A stretch of 64,000 bases of DNA, from positions 744,001 to 808,000 of the forward strand of contig CAWGET010000006.1 in NCBI GenBank assembly GCA_963821715.1. The letters are read 5' to 3'. The notes under the pieces were generated by a model. That model was not told the origin of the DNA, did not search any database, and worked only from the letters and a program-made list of their open reading frames with translations. Both the position numbers and the translations under genes were made by a program. How positions within the stretch are numbered: the first letter of the stretch is position 1; each line of letters starts with the position of its first letter. The DNA is from CAWGET01 sp963821715. Lineage in GTDB: Bacteria; Bacteroidota; Ignavibacteria; Ignavibacteriales; Melioribacteraceae. Below are positions 9,501 to 17,058 of this stretch, piece after piece.

Positions 9501-9830
9501 GTTCAGCACTCCTTCAATCGTCCCGATCCATAAGTCACCCTCCCTGTCTTCAAAAACAACTGATAAAAAGTTATCCGATATTGAATTTGAATCTTTAGGG
9601 TTATGCGGATATAATCTGAAGTTGTAGCCGTCGAAGCGGTTCAATCCGTCGCCGGTTCCAAACCACATAAATCCGCTCTTATCCTGAACTATAGACATAA
9701 TAGTGCTTTGGCTTAAACCATCCGCGAGAGTTAGATGTCGGAAAATATAATTTTCTCCCTCCGCATTTATTTTACACGATAAAAAAAAGCCTAACATAAT
9801 TATGATAATGTATTGACAGGTCGATCTCAT
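6555..9830 (-). CDS. Reg_prop/Y_Y_Y sensor histidine kinase (HisKA_3 type)
   Basis: This 1091-residue membrane kinase has a signal peptide and about a dozen two-component-regulator propeller repeats of the form (I/L)WIGT(Y/F)GGGLN(R/K)F. A Y_Y_Y domain follows (about 735-810), then one membrane helix (about 820-845) and a HisKA_3 dimerisation domain with the phosphoacceptor His in AADLHDNVGSGLTE. A HATPase_c domain ends the protein (KEAINNSIKHSG, DNGKGFDN, GNGLDNMRHRA). The layout matches the large periplasmic sensors that detect glycan fragments in Bacteroidota, but the kinase is NarX-like and the regulator is a separate gene rather than a fused AraC output. A GAGGACGG Shine-Dalgarno supports the start. 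The ligand is unknown. Confidence 0.95.
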   Translation of the reverse strand: MRSTCQYIIIIMLGFFLSCKINAEGENYIFRHLTLADGLSQSTIMSIVQDKSGFMWFGTGDGLNRFDGYNFRLYPHNPKDSNSISDNFLSVVFEDREGDLWIGTIEGVLNQFDRATEKFHRINIPRDDVTDIPWIEDFYSYPIFLSRNNSNTITSIAQDGDGNIWLGTWSEGLIKYNKTSGEFKRYLYDAEDNRSLSYNRVKHVYFDKSDDLWVATFGGGLNYANRKERNKFDEDLEFLRFKNSLMNDFSLSDDRITSVCEDKFGNVWIATYGGGLNCLHESERENISGDAEFRHYREGEDNSVNNDIILTMVEDDKHLWIATFGGGLNTFDFASKKFSAYTHDPLDDNSIIDDNILSLCKDKSGIIWIGTLLGKGISLLQKNLVKFGKISHQVSNKNSLTNNVVWAIHKDDENFLWVGTYHGGLNRIDLNTNEYKSFKYDPEDEFSLSDNHIRSIGEDSLGNLWIGTYSGGLNLFDKKNEKFFRFRNEILDLNSLSANQVQALHIDSDSTIWVGTFGGGLNKVNITNKRDLINIKFKAYLNDPEDSTTLSDDRVYAIFEDNEGILWIGTYGGGLNRFDKNTGEFFAYKNDPDDPTSISENKIIAIAEDENFNLWIGTYGGGVNRFNREEKNFTRVMDIGGVETDVVYGILIDDKNNLWMSSDNGIIKFNPQSFTSNQYDIKDGVQSMEFSGGASFKSKDGEMFFGGVNGLNYFYPDSIKDNMYIPPIVISSFKIFNQLVPGEKKEITLSHEENFFSFEFAALDYTNPEGNHYAYKLTGLDKSWHYVNSDRRIANYTNLEAGEYNFQVIGSNDDGIWNTKGASINIKILPPYYKTWWFILLTGVFLISLFAFVITQRVKSLLAIEKLKSRLAADLHDNVGSGLTEISILSELIAKDITFANQEASNRSYKISERARELIDNMSDIVWMVNPKRDSLHDLIIRLKDSYSDFLNYAGISFKTNNLEKLNNVKLHMEYRQHLYLIFKEAINNSIKHSGCSKIILNAFVRGNVIKLSLSDNGKGFDNAKEYFGNGLDNMRHRAKIIGGDISYNSNRTGGTLVVFTGKIGKINYLAGTVKKVSSVSERFKDIKFLG

Positions 9831-10020
9831 CCGTCCTCATTTAAATTATTCTTCATAAAAAGTTCGGAATAATGCAGCCGGGAAATTCAATAACGATTTT
9901 GGTTTTTACAAGGGCAATTTATAAAATTATAAAAATAAAAACCCTGTATAAAAATTTCTCAATTCGCTGGATGATTTGGATAAGTTAAAAGATACTAAAC
10001 AGGTTTGGGATGTAGATAGG

Positions 10021-10060
10021 AAAAAATAGCTGCGATCAGGATTATTCCCGACCGCAGCTA
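10021..10060 (-). terminator. Rho-independent terminator after the YceI gene
   Basis: The arms 10027-10037 (TAGCTGCGATC) and 10050-10060 (GACCGCAGCTA) pair over 11 bp with one mismatch around a 12-base loop. On the reverse strand the hairpin is followed by six T (complement of the A-run at 10021-10026). It begins 11 bp after the yceI-like stop codon. Confidence 0.8.
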
Positions 10061-10070
10061 AAGTTTTTAT

Positions 10071-10718
10071 TTATTCAGGTTTTACGTTGGATCCTATTAT
10101 ATTTACCCGAATCTCGATTTCTTCGGCTACTTTACTTCCTATAAGATCATTTTTTACACTATAATCGGATAGGTTTATGTTGAAATCCGCTTTCACGCCA
10201 AGAAGATCGCCTCCTCTTTTAACGCGCGCTTTGGTAGCTTCCGATTCTTCAAGATATGTTAGAGTAGCATCGGTTGTAATTTCTTTTGTTACGCCTTTAA
10301 CCGTAAATTCACCAACTACTTCGGCCTTCATAACATTTTTATTTACCTTCTGCACATTTTTAATATCTTTTAATTCAAAAGAAATCTCCGGATTATTTTC
10401 AGAATCAAGCCAGTTAGCGCTTCTTATATGCTCGTCTCTCATTTCAATTCCTGATTTTAATGATGAAGACGGAATAACGATTTCACCGCTCACAGAACTT
10501 AAATTATTCAGATCTATTGTAACTTCTCCGTCAACTTCGGAAGACATTCCGGTAATCGATTCAAGCGGAGCTTCGCTGAAAAATACAGCCTGATTTCTTC
10601 CCATTTCATCCTTAAAGTAGAAAGTTTCCGTTCCATCCGAATTTGTATCGAAACCCTGACCGAAGCTGACCACGGCAAATGCTATAAATATCAAAATGTA
10701 TCTTGTTAATTGTTTCAT
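10071..10718 (-). CDS. YceI-family periplasmic protein
   Basis: The 215-residue protein has a signal peptide (MKQLTRYILIFIAFAVVSFGQ) followed by a YceI lipocalin-like domain. Diagnostic segments are SGEIVIPSSSLKSGIEMRDEHIRSANWLD, PEISFELKDIK, GEFTVKGVTKEITTDATLTY and GVKADFNINLSDYSV. YceI proteins are eight-stranded barrels that bind isoprenoid-like lipids in the periplasm; the ligand here is unknown. Its start codon overlaps the end of the upstream small membrane protein by 4 bp (translational coupling), and a strong terminator follows. Confidence 0.93.
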   Translation of the reverse strand: MKQLTRYILIFIAFAVVSFGQGFDTNSDGTETFYFKDEMGRNQAVFFSEAPLESITGMSSEVDGEVTIDLNNLSSVSGEIVIPSSSLKSGIEMRDEHIRSANWLDSENNPEISFELKDIKNVQKVNKNVMKAEVVGEFTVKGVTKEITTDATLTYLEESEATKARVKRGGDLLGVKADFNINLSDYSVKNDLIGSKVAEEIEIRVNIIGSNVKPE

Positions 10719-10987
10719 TGTATCTCCTTTTTGTTTTTAAAAATATAAACTAATATTAGGGTTATAACCGAAATTACCGCCGAGACAATTAAAGTAAGAT
10801 CTAGTCCCGGAATGAATTTATCCTGCCATTCACTGTAAGTTGTGTTAAATAATTCGTCTTCAATTTCAACTAAAACCTGGGTCTTGGTGAAAATTTCCGA
10901 GCCGCTTAAGATCCATATCAAAAACATTACAGCTATTAAAGCAACTCCCGTGTAGATAGATATTTTTTGTTTCTTATTAATTTTCAT
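10715..10987 (-). CDS. Small two-helix membrane protein, unknown function
   Basis: The 90-residue protein has two clear membrane segments (about 10-28 and 62-83). Between them is an acidic, probably periplasmic loop (TKTQVLVEIEDELFNTTYSEWQDKFIPGLD), and a Lys-rich tail ends the protein. The gene overlaps the YceI gene by 4 bp (ATGA-type coupling), so the products probably act together. I do not recognise the family. Confidence 0.75.
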   Translation of the reverse strand: MKINKKQKISIYTGVALIAVMFLIWILSGSEIFTKTQVLVEIEDELFNTTYSEWQDKFIPGLDLTLIVSAVISVITLILVYIFKNKKEIQ

Positions 10988-11326
10988 AATCTTCTTTTAT
11001 TTATTCTAATAAGCTAATGACGTATTATAATCTCAATGCTTAAGATAATTTATTTATTTTATTTTTGAAGATAACCTATGAATTATTTTAAAATTTTAAT
11101 ATTCGATTAGTTATCATTCGACATCAAAAAACTTAACATTAATTTTATTGATAAGGTTCAATTTTAAAATAGTGATTTTAAGGAACTTAAAAAGTTGAAG
11201 ATTGATTCATCATACTCAATCTTCATCTGAAGGTGGAAATTATTGCACCTTTTATTAGCAATAAATACATATCTTACAATAACTATTTAACCAGAAAGAT
11301 TTAACGGGAAGTTTCAAGAGGTAAAG
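10988..11326. other. AT-rich intergenic region with two hairpins
   Basis: No ORF is visible in this 339-bp region between divergent genes. It contains a hairpin with perfect 9-bp arms (11197-11205 GAAGATTGA and 11216-11224 TCAATCTTC). A second, 6-bp stem follows (11230-11235 AAGGTG and 11246-11251 CACCTT) and runs into TTTTATT, which resembles a weak terminator. It could be a leader or small RNA for the downstream short gene; this is only a possibility. Confidence 0.3.
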
Positions 11327-11470
11327 ATGGAATTGATTTACATAATCGCTTTAATTCTAACGGCTGCTATAGCAGTAAGCTGGGCTTATGAAAAATGGAT
11401 CGTTCCGCAGCATGTTAAAGATTCGGACGAATACAAAAAGAATAAATATAAGGATGTAAACTGCTGTTAA
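11327..11470 (+). CDS. 47-residue single-pass membrane protein, unknown function
   Basis: The ATG at 11327 follows the Shine-Dalgarno AAGAGG by five bases and opens a 47-codon gene. The product has one N-terminal membrane helix (residues 3-20, starting MELIYIIALI), a WAYEKWIVP junction, a charged cytoplasmic tail and a C-terminal Cys-Cys pair. Its TAA stop at 11468-11470 overlaps the stop of the convergent symporter gene, and both stops lie inside a small hairpin (CTGCT-loop-AGCAG). The good ribosome site and membrane-protein pattern support it as real. I do not recognise a family. Confidence 0.6.
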   Translation: MELIYIIALILTAAIAVSWAYEKWIVPQHVKDSDEYKKNKYKDVNCC

Positions 11471-12945
11471 AGCAGCGTCTTATTAAATTCTTCTTCTATT
11501 TCCGGATCAGGCTTTTTGCCTGTTATGCTTGCTATAAAAATCGCCAGCGATGAAAATAAAAATCCAGGAATGATTTCGTAAAGTTCAAAAATTCCTCCCG
11601 AAATATTTTTCCAGATAACGACAGTAATTCCTCCGACTACAATACCCGCTATTGCTCCCGACCTGGTTATCCCTCGCCAAAATAGTGAAAAAAGAATAAG
11701 CGGACCGAAAGTTGCTCCGAATCCCGCCCAGGCATAAGCAACTAGTTCCAGCACCTGGCTTTCAGGATCCATCGCGATTATGAATGCGATTATCGCCACA
11801 AGAACTACCGCGACTCTGCCGACCCAGACTAATTCTTTATCGCCTGCGTTTTTTCTAAATAGAACGTTATAAAAATCTTCTGTAATTGAAGAAGAAGCTA
11901 CAAGCAATTGAGAATCAGCCGTACTCATAATAGCCGCTAATATTGCTGATAAAAATATTCCGGCCAAAAAACCCGGCATTGTTTTATTAACCAGCAGAAT
12001 AAAAACGGTTTCTGTATCAGGTCCCTGAAGATTTACATCCAGATAAACCGCGCCGATTAGACCGACAAGAACCGATGCGAACAAACTTATCACTACCCAG
12101 TTCATTGCAATAAGTCGAGAGCGTTTTATCATCTTCGCATTTTTTATAGCCATAAATCGAGCAAGGATATGCGGCTGACCAAAATAACCCAGTCCCCAAC
12201 CAAGCATCGAGAGTATCGCCAGGAAACCGAGCGAAGAACCATCCGATTCGGTTAGAGGTTTCATCCATTCTGCATTTGTATTTTCTACAATTGTAAAAAA
12301 ATCGGAAACGCCGCCAATTGCCGAGACAGCCACTACCGGAACAGTAACTATTGCTATGAACATCAGCGTTCCCTGGAAAAAGTCCGTCCAGCTAACAGCC
12401 AGAAATCCTCCGAGAAATGTATAACTTATTATTACCGCAACTCCTATAATAAGCGCTGAAAAATAAGAGAGTTCAAATATTGTAGAGAAAAGTTTAGCTC
12501 CAGCAACAAAACCTGACGAAGTGTAAATGATGAAAAAGATCAGGATAAAAAGCGCCGAAATGATTCTTATTATTTTTGATTTATCACGAAACCGATTCTC
12601 AAAAAAGTCCGGCAAAGTAATTGAATCCCCGGCAAACTCTGTATATTTTCGAAGCCGCGCGGCGACAAATTTCCAGTTTAGGTAAGTTCCTGCGGCAAGA
12701 CCTATTGCTATCCAAATCGATTCGAGTCCTGCGAGATACGCGTAACCCGGCAATCCCATCAGCAGCCAGCCGCTCATATCAGATGCCTGAGCGCTCATTG
12801 CCGTTACCCAGCTTCCAAGTCCGCGTCCGCCCAGAACATAATCAGACAGATTTTTTGTTTTACGATAAAAATATATTCCGATGAGAAGCATAAAGGCAAG
12901 GTAAAGCCCGAATGAAACGATTAACTGCCAATCAAGGTTGATCAT
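11467..12945 (-). CDS. putP: Sodium/proline-type symporter (SSS family)
   Basis: The 492-residue protein has about 13 membrane helices and strong PutP signatures: LGGRGLGSWVTAMSAQASDMSGWLLMG near residue 40, FLAVSWTDFFQGTLM in the middle and STADSQLL further on. SSS-family PutP proteins import proline with Na+ across the inner membrane. The length is typical (about 490-500). It lies 21 bp downstream of the MetH activation-domain gene, so the two are probably co-transcribed without an obvious functional link. Substrate specificity for proline is likely but not certain. Confidence 0.9.
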   Translation of the reverse strand: MINLDWQLIVSFGLYLAFMLLIGIYFYRKTKNLSDYVLGGRGLGSWVTAMSAQASDMSGWLLMGLPGYAYLAGLESIWIAIGLAAGTYLNWKFVAARLRKYTEFAGDSITLPDFFENRFRDKSKIIRIISALFILIFFIIYTSSGFVAGAKLFSTIFELSYFSALIIGVAVIISYTFLGGFLAVSWTDFFQGTLMFIAIVTVPVVAVSAIGGVSDFFTIVENTNAEWMKPLTESDGSSLGFLAILSMLGWGLGYFGQPHILARFMAIKNAKMIKRSRLIAMNWVVISLFASVLVGLIGAVYLDVNLQGPDTETVFILLVNKTMPGFLAGIFLSAILAAIMSTADSQLLVASSSITEDFYNVLFRKNAGDKELVWVGRVAVVLVAIIAFIIAMDPESQVLELVAYAWAGFGATFGPLILFSLFWRGITRSGAIAGIVVGGITVVIWKNISGGIFELYEIIPGFLFSSLAIFIASITGKKPDPEIEEEFNKTLL

Positions 12946-12966
12946 AATGAACCGGTTTTTGTTTGA

Positions 12967-13926
12967 CTAATTTGTTTTGCCCGAATGCGTTGTAATATAA
13001 TCTGGGGGTTTATCCGCTAATCCGATTATTCCCGATGTTGATTTTGAAGGATACATTAAAAAACTATCGGACAAATTTACGCCGATAAATTTATTCGGAG
13101 TTAAAAGGCGAAAAATTTTCTTCTGGTCCGAGATGTCCCAGTCGCCATAGCCGGGCGAATATCTGTTATAAAAAAAAGTTTTCAAACTCTTTTCCTTTGC
13201 GTCATTTAAATAAATATTCAGATCGTGAGCAACCATTTCCGCAGCTGCTCCGCCGATTCCATTCAGCATATAAGATTCAAAAACATCTCCGGCATCCGCA
13301 AGATTTTTTATCTGGTTGTCAATATCTTCCCCGATTGTCACCACATAAATAAAAATATCAGCCGATTTTTTTTCGTCGGACAGAATAAAATTTTCTGCGA
13401 GTTTTCTACTCTTAAATTTGGTTTCTTTTGCTCCAATTACAATTCCGTCCTTTTCCGAATAAGCCGATGTTTTATAAATCAGCGCTTTAGGTTTAATCAA
13501 AAAACTAAACTCTTTTAATAGATAGATAAGTTTTTCGATTACCAGATTTGTAGGATGTTTTTTTGAAAGCGGATTAAATTTGAGCGCGGCGGCTAACTCT
13601 TTGTAGAAATATTTATAGCGGCTCAACTCCGATAAAATACCCTCAGCTTGACTGCCAAAGTTTCTGGCGGTCAATTCTCTTTCGGTAAAATTAAGCATTT
13701 CAAGGATATCAACAATTTTGGGAGAAAATTTATCGAATACAACCTCATTATCAGAAAATGCTTTTATCTCATTTCCAAGGGATCGAATTTCATCAAATAG
13801 ATTCGGCTTTCTGAAAATTGTTTCAGAAAAATTAAAATATTTTTCCGGATCAATTTTGTAAACAAAGGGATCCGCGACAAAGAGATTATCCGATCCGTCT
13901 ATTTTAACAAATTTATCTAATTTCAG
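12967..13926 (-). CDS. Stand-alone MetH activation-domain protein, probable CTG start
   Basis: The C-terminal half contains the hallmark of the cobalamin-dependent methionine synthase activation domain: RYSPGYGDWDISDQKK followed by FLMYPSKSTSGIIG. In MetH this domain binds S-adenosylmethionine and helps reactivate oxidised cobalamin. The first in-frame ATG is at 13698, but the frame stays open for 76 more codons with similar composition and no ATG, GTG or TTG. An in-frame TAA comes just before AGAGGGG and then, five bases later, CTG at 13926. The Shine-Dalgarno therefore supports a 319-residue protein starting at CTG. The N-terminal ~95 residues are unassigned. No full metH is in the window. 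Confidence 0.75.
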   Translation of the reverse strand: MKLDKFVKIDGSDNLFVADPFVYKIDPEKYFNFSETIFRKPNLFDEIRSLGNEIKAFSDNEVVFDKFSPKIVDILEMLNFTERELTARNFGSQAEGILSELSRYKYFYKELAAALKFNPLSKKHPTNLVIEKLIYLLKEFSFLIKPKALIYKTSAYSEKDGIVIGAKETKFKSRKLAENFILSDEKKSADIFIYVVTIGEDIDNQIKNLADAGDVFESYMLNGIGGAAAEMVAHDLNIYLNDAKEKSLKTFFYNRYSPGYGDWDISDQKKIFRLLTPNKFIGVNLSDSFLMYPSKSTSGIIGLADKPPDYITTHSGKTN

Positions 13927-13972
13927 ATCGTCCCCTCTTTATATATGTCCGGCGCAAATATTTATCCGGAAA

Positions 13973-14269
13973 TTATTTTTTGCGTAAAGCTTTAATTAAT
14001 TCTTCTTTGCTCATTTTGCTTCTTCCGTCGATGTTTTTTTCCTGAGCTAGATTATACAATTCCTGTTTAGTTCTGTCCTCATATTTTTTATTTGGATTTC
14101 CGCTTCCCTGAGTTGTTTTATTCGGAGTTCTATCTTCCGACCGCCTTTGTTTATTTACCGTCTTTGCCGCAATTGCCTTTGCGCGCTTAGCGCTTTTTCC
14201 TTCATCCTTTTCACTCTTTTTAATGTGCTTGTATTGCCGCTCGTCTTTATCCGACCATTTCTTCGGCAT
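13973..14269 (-). CDS. Small basic protein with Rho-N/SAP-like C-terminal domain
   Basis: The 98-residue protein starts MPKKWSDKDERQYKHIKKSE and has a conserved middle (AAKTVNKQRRSEDRTPNKTTQGSGNPN). Its C-terminal helix-extended-loop-helix resembles the Rho termination factor N-terminal domain (TKQELYNLAQEKNIDGRSKMSKEELIKALRK). Many Bacteroidota carry this family, often loosely annotated as Rho N-terminal or plasmid-stabilisation protein. A nucleic-acid-binding role is plausible. GGAGG at 14274-14278 (reverse strand) supports the start. Confidence 0.8.
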   Translation of the reverse strand: MPKKWSDKDERQYKHIKKSEKDEGKSAKRAKAIAAKTVNKQRRSEDRTPNKTTQGSGNPNKKYEDRTKQELYNLAQEKNIDGRSKMSKEELIKALRKK

Positions 14270-14503
14270 AATGTCCTCCTTGTTATTGTGTTTTGTTATT
14301 TTATAATTATCGCCCTCAATCCTTAGCGGAATTAAATTAGTATAAATATTTTCAAATTAAGATTCAAGAAAGCCAAACAACTAAAACTCTTTCAGGTTTT
14401 ATATGGCGCTTCTTTTTTGCCGACTTGATTTCCTATTTGCCGGAGAACTCTGCAATTGCCTGAATCCTTCATCTTATTCTGACATCATATCCCAAAAATT
14501 AAT

Positions 14504-14534
14504 TTGACAAAGGGTTGACTCGATATTATATTTG
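14504..14534 (+). promoter_or_regulatory. Promoter of the TolC-HlyD-ABC2 operon
   Basis: TTGACA at 14504-14509 is followed after 17 bases by TATATTTG at 14527-14534. The second element fits the Bacteroidota -7 consensus TAnnTTTG exactly. Transcription would start near 14540, inside the adjoining palindrome. Confidence 0.65.
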
Positions 14535-14553
14535 AATAATGAATCATTATTCA
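14533..14553. promoter_or_regulatory. Perfect 21-bp palindromic operator (TetR-like)
   Basis: The arms TGAATAATGA and TCATTATTCA are exact reverse complements around a single central A. The site overlaps the last two bases of the -7 element and the predicted transcription start, so a bound protein would block transcription. Size and symmetry fit a TetR-family operator. No TetR gene adjoins this operon, and the sequence differs from the operators at 26555 and 26646, so another regulator is expected. Confidence 0.7.
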
Positions 14554-14568
14554 TTAAATAAATACATT

Positions 14569-16050
14569 ATGATGACAACAAGTAAAAAAACAAAAATATA
14601 TTTTCTTTCAGTTCTATTGCTTTTAAGTTTTAATGTTTTAAATGCACAGAGCGTAGGATTAAAAGAAGCCGTAAATATCGCTCTCGCTAAAAACGAAAAA
14701 ATAAAGCAATACGAAGAAAAGCTCGAGCAGCAGGAATACGCTAATTTGCAAGCGTGGGGGAATTTTCTTCCAACGTTAAGTTTCGAAGGAAAATATAATC
14801 ATTTAGATTCGCCGCTTGCTATTGATTTGAATCCGATAAAAGAAGTGATTGTAAATCTGCAGGCAAAAAACCAGGTGGAATTTTCGAATCTTGGAAACCT
14901 CATGCAAACAGGGGTTCCGCTCGGCGATCAGGAAAGGGCGGCTATTTATTCGCAGTCGATTGCCGGATTAAATTCAGCGATACCCGATTTTACCGAGACA
15001 TTTAAAGACCAGGATAATAAATCGGCTTCCTTTACTTTGGTTCAGCCTTTGTTTACTGGCGGGAAAATTTTCTTCGCGAAAAAAGCGGCTTCGGCAATGA
15101 AAGCAGCCTCCGAGAGGGAATTGCTGAAAACAAAAAACGAAATTACTTCCGAAACCATTAAAAAATATATGACTGTTATACTTTTAAAAGATGTAGTTAA
15201 AACAAGAGAGGATGTGGTTGATGGTGTTGCAAAGCATGTGAATAATGCCGAAAAACTGTTGAACAATGGAATGATTGCGAAATACCAGGTTATGAGAGCG
15301 CGCGTTGCGTTAGCTGATGCGGAAGTGAACCTAGATGAAGATAAGGCGAATCTTGACTTGGCATTGATGTCTCTGAAGAATGTGTTAGGTTTGGATGAAG
15401 ATGATTATCTCGACGTCGAAGATTCTCTAAAATATAATTCCCTAGACGCCGGCTTGGATGAGTTTTACTCGATGGCTATGAACTATCAACCGATCCTCAA
15501 AATTATTGACCAAAAAAAATCTGCGGCTGAACAAAAATATAAAGTGGAACGTTCGGACTTCCTTCCGACTTTAGCGGCTTTTGGAAAATATGAAACACTG
15601 CCGGAATATCAATCGGCGCTGGAACCTAGATGGGCAGTAGGTTTAAGCCTTAATATGACCCTGTTCAACGGCTTTAAAGATTACGCGCAGATGCAGGAAG
15701 CTGTTCATCTAGAAAACGAAATTAAGTTTGTGAAAGCCGATGCGGAACGCCAGATTAAATTGTGGGTAACAAAATCATATAAAGAAGCAATTAATGCTGC
15801 TTCGCGATACAATAAATTAAAAACGTCCTTGGAATTATCTGAAGAAAATTTGAGACTAAATGAAAAAAGATTTCAGACCGGATACGGGACTTCGCTCGAA
15901 GTTATCGACGCGCAGCTTGCGCTCGAAAAGAACGAGGTCGAAATTCTTTCATCGTTACACAATTATTATAATTCCCTAGCGGAGCTTAGTCTCGCTGCGG
16001 GGGAGCCCAATTATTTTTTTGACGTTTGGTATGATCAAGGAGTTGAGTAA
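14569..16050 (+). CDS. TolC-family outer-membrane efflux protein
   Basis: This outer-membrane channel protein has a signal peptide (KIYFLSVLLLLSFNVLNAQS) and two TolC/OEP repeats rich in long helices (for example VGLKEAVNIALAKNEKIKQYEEKLEQQ at the start, and NEKRFQTGYGTSLEVIDAQLALEKNEVE near the end). It should form the trimeric exit duct for the pump encoded downstream. An in-frame ATG at 14539 lies inside the operator and has no ribosome site, so the start is placed at the MM pair at 14569/14572 (about 493 residues). The stop codon abuts the next start. Confidence 0.92.
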   Translation: MMTTSKKTKIYFLSVLLLLSFNVLNAQSVGLKEAVNIALAKNEKIKQYEEKLEQQEYANLQAWGNFLPTLSFEGKYNHLDSPLAIDLNPIKEVIVNLQAKNQVEFSNLGNLMQTGVPLGDQERAAIYSQSIAGLNSAIPDFTETFKDQDNKSASFTLVQPLFTGGKIFFAKKAASAMKAASERELLKTKNEITSETIKKYMTVILLKDVVKTREDVVDGVAKHVNNAEKLLNNGMIAKYQVMRARVALADAEVNLDEDKANLDLALMSLKNVLGLDEDDYLDVEDSLKYNSLDAGLDEFYSMAMNYQPILKIIDQKKSAAEQKYKVERSDFLPTLAAFGKYETLPEYQSALEPRWAVGLSLNMTLFNGFKDYAQMQEAVHLENEIKFVKADAERQIKLWVTKSYKEAINAASRYNKLKTSLELSEENLRLNEKRFQTGYGTSLEVIDAQLALEKNEVEILSSLHNYYNSLAELSLAAGEPNYFFDVWYDQGVE

Positions 16051-17031
16051 ATGAAGATTCTTAAAAATAAATTTCTCTTATTGATTCCGTTTCTGCTCAT
16101 TATAATCGCGGTCGGTTTTATTATTGCTACTTCTTTTGACGATGAGAAAGAAATTATTACGGGAATTGTTGAGAGCGTGAATGTTGATGTCGCTTCTAAA
16201 ATTCCCGGCCGCATCGATTCGATTTTTGTTAGCGAAGGAGAATCCGTAGCTAAAGGAACTTTGCTCGCGCGTCTCGAAAGTAAAGAGATGGAAGCAAAAT
16301 TAGGTCAGGCAAAAGGAGCGCGACAAGCCGCGTATTCCAAGTTGGAAATGGCGAACAACGGAGCGAGGAAAGAAGAAGTTGAAGCAGTAAAAAATTTATA
16401 TCTTCAGGCGCAGCATCAGCTTGAACTAGCGGAAAAAACCTGGGATCGAGTTAAATCTTTATATGACGACGAAGTAATTTCATCGCAGGAAAGAGACGAA
16501 GTGGAATTCAAATATCGCGCAGCGAAAGAGCAATTCGAGGCGGCTGAATCAAAATATAAAATGGTAAAAGAAGGCGCACGCGCCGAAGAGAAGAGAGCCG
16601 CGGAAGGTTTGTTTTTACAGGCTGATAATTCGGTTAACGAAGCCGAAGCTTATTACGATGAACTATCTCTTCGCAGTCCGATAAACGGCGAAGTAAGCGC
16701 GCGCATTGTGGATCCCGGCGAAATAATTTCGAGCGGTTACCCGGTCTTCACAATTGTAGATCTTAAAGATTCCTGGATAACATTGCAGATACGCGAAGAC
16801 AATATGAACAGATTCCGCAAAGGGGAAACTTTTACCGGACGAATTCCGGCGCTTGGAAACTTAGAAAAAGATTTTGAAGTAACTTATATTTCCCCGATGG
16901 GAGCTTACGCAGACTGGAAACCGACGGATCAGAAAAATGATTTTGATTTGAAAACTTTCGAGATACGATTGAGAAGCGTTGAACCGATTGAAGCTCTGCG
17001 TCCGGGAATGACCGTTAACATTATACTTTAA
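16051..17031 (+). CDS. HlyD/EmrA-type membrane-fusion (periplasmic adaptor) protein
   Basis: The 326-residue protein has an N-terminal membrane anchor (residues 8-27), a lipoyl half-motif (NVDVASKIPGRIDSIFVSEGESVAKGTLLARLES) and a long Glu/Ala/Lys-rich helical hairpin (about 85-205). The second lipoyl half and a beta-barrel region (LRSPINGEVSARIVDPGEIISSGYPVFTIVD) follow. It links the inner-membrane ABC-2 permeases to TolC and resembles the YbhG/HlyD_D23 group. The gene abuts the TolC gene. Confidence 0.93.
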   Translation: MKILKNKFLLLIPFLLIIIAVGFIIATSFDDEKEIITGIVESVNVDVASKIPGRIDSIFVSEGESVAKGTLLARLESKEMEAKLGQAKGARQAAYSKLEMANNGARKEEVEAVKNLYLQAQHQLELAEKTWDRVKSLYDDEVISSQERDEVEFKYRAAKEQFEAAESKYKMVKEGARAEEKRAAEGLFLQADNSVNEAEAYYDELSLRSPINGEVSARIVDPGEIISSGYPVFTIVDLKDSWITLQIREDNMNRFRKGETFTGRIPALGNLEKDFEVTYISPMGAYADWKPTDQKNDFDLKTFEIRLRSVEPIEALRPGMTVNIIL

Positions 17032-17058
17032 GATACGCTGCACAATTACGGAATACCA

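Noticed and set aside
12017..12268. Reverse-strand 83-codon frame inside the symporter gene.
   Set aside because: It is a shadow of the putP frame and has no ribosome site or family signal.
14539..14568. In-frame ATG at 14539 as the start of the TolC gene.
   Set aside because: It lies inside the perfect palindrome and near the predicted transcription start, with no ribosome site; the MM pair at 14569/14572 leads straight into the signal peptide.
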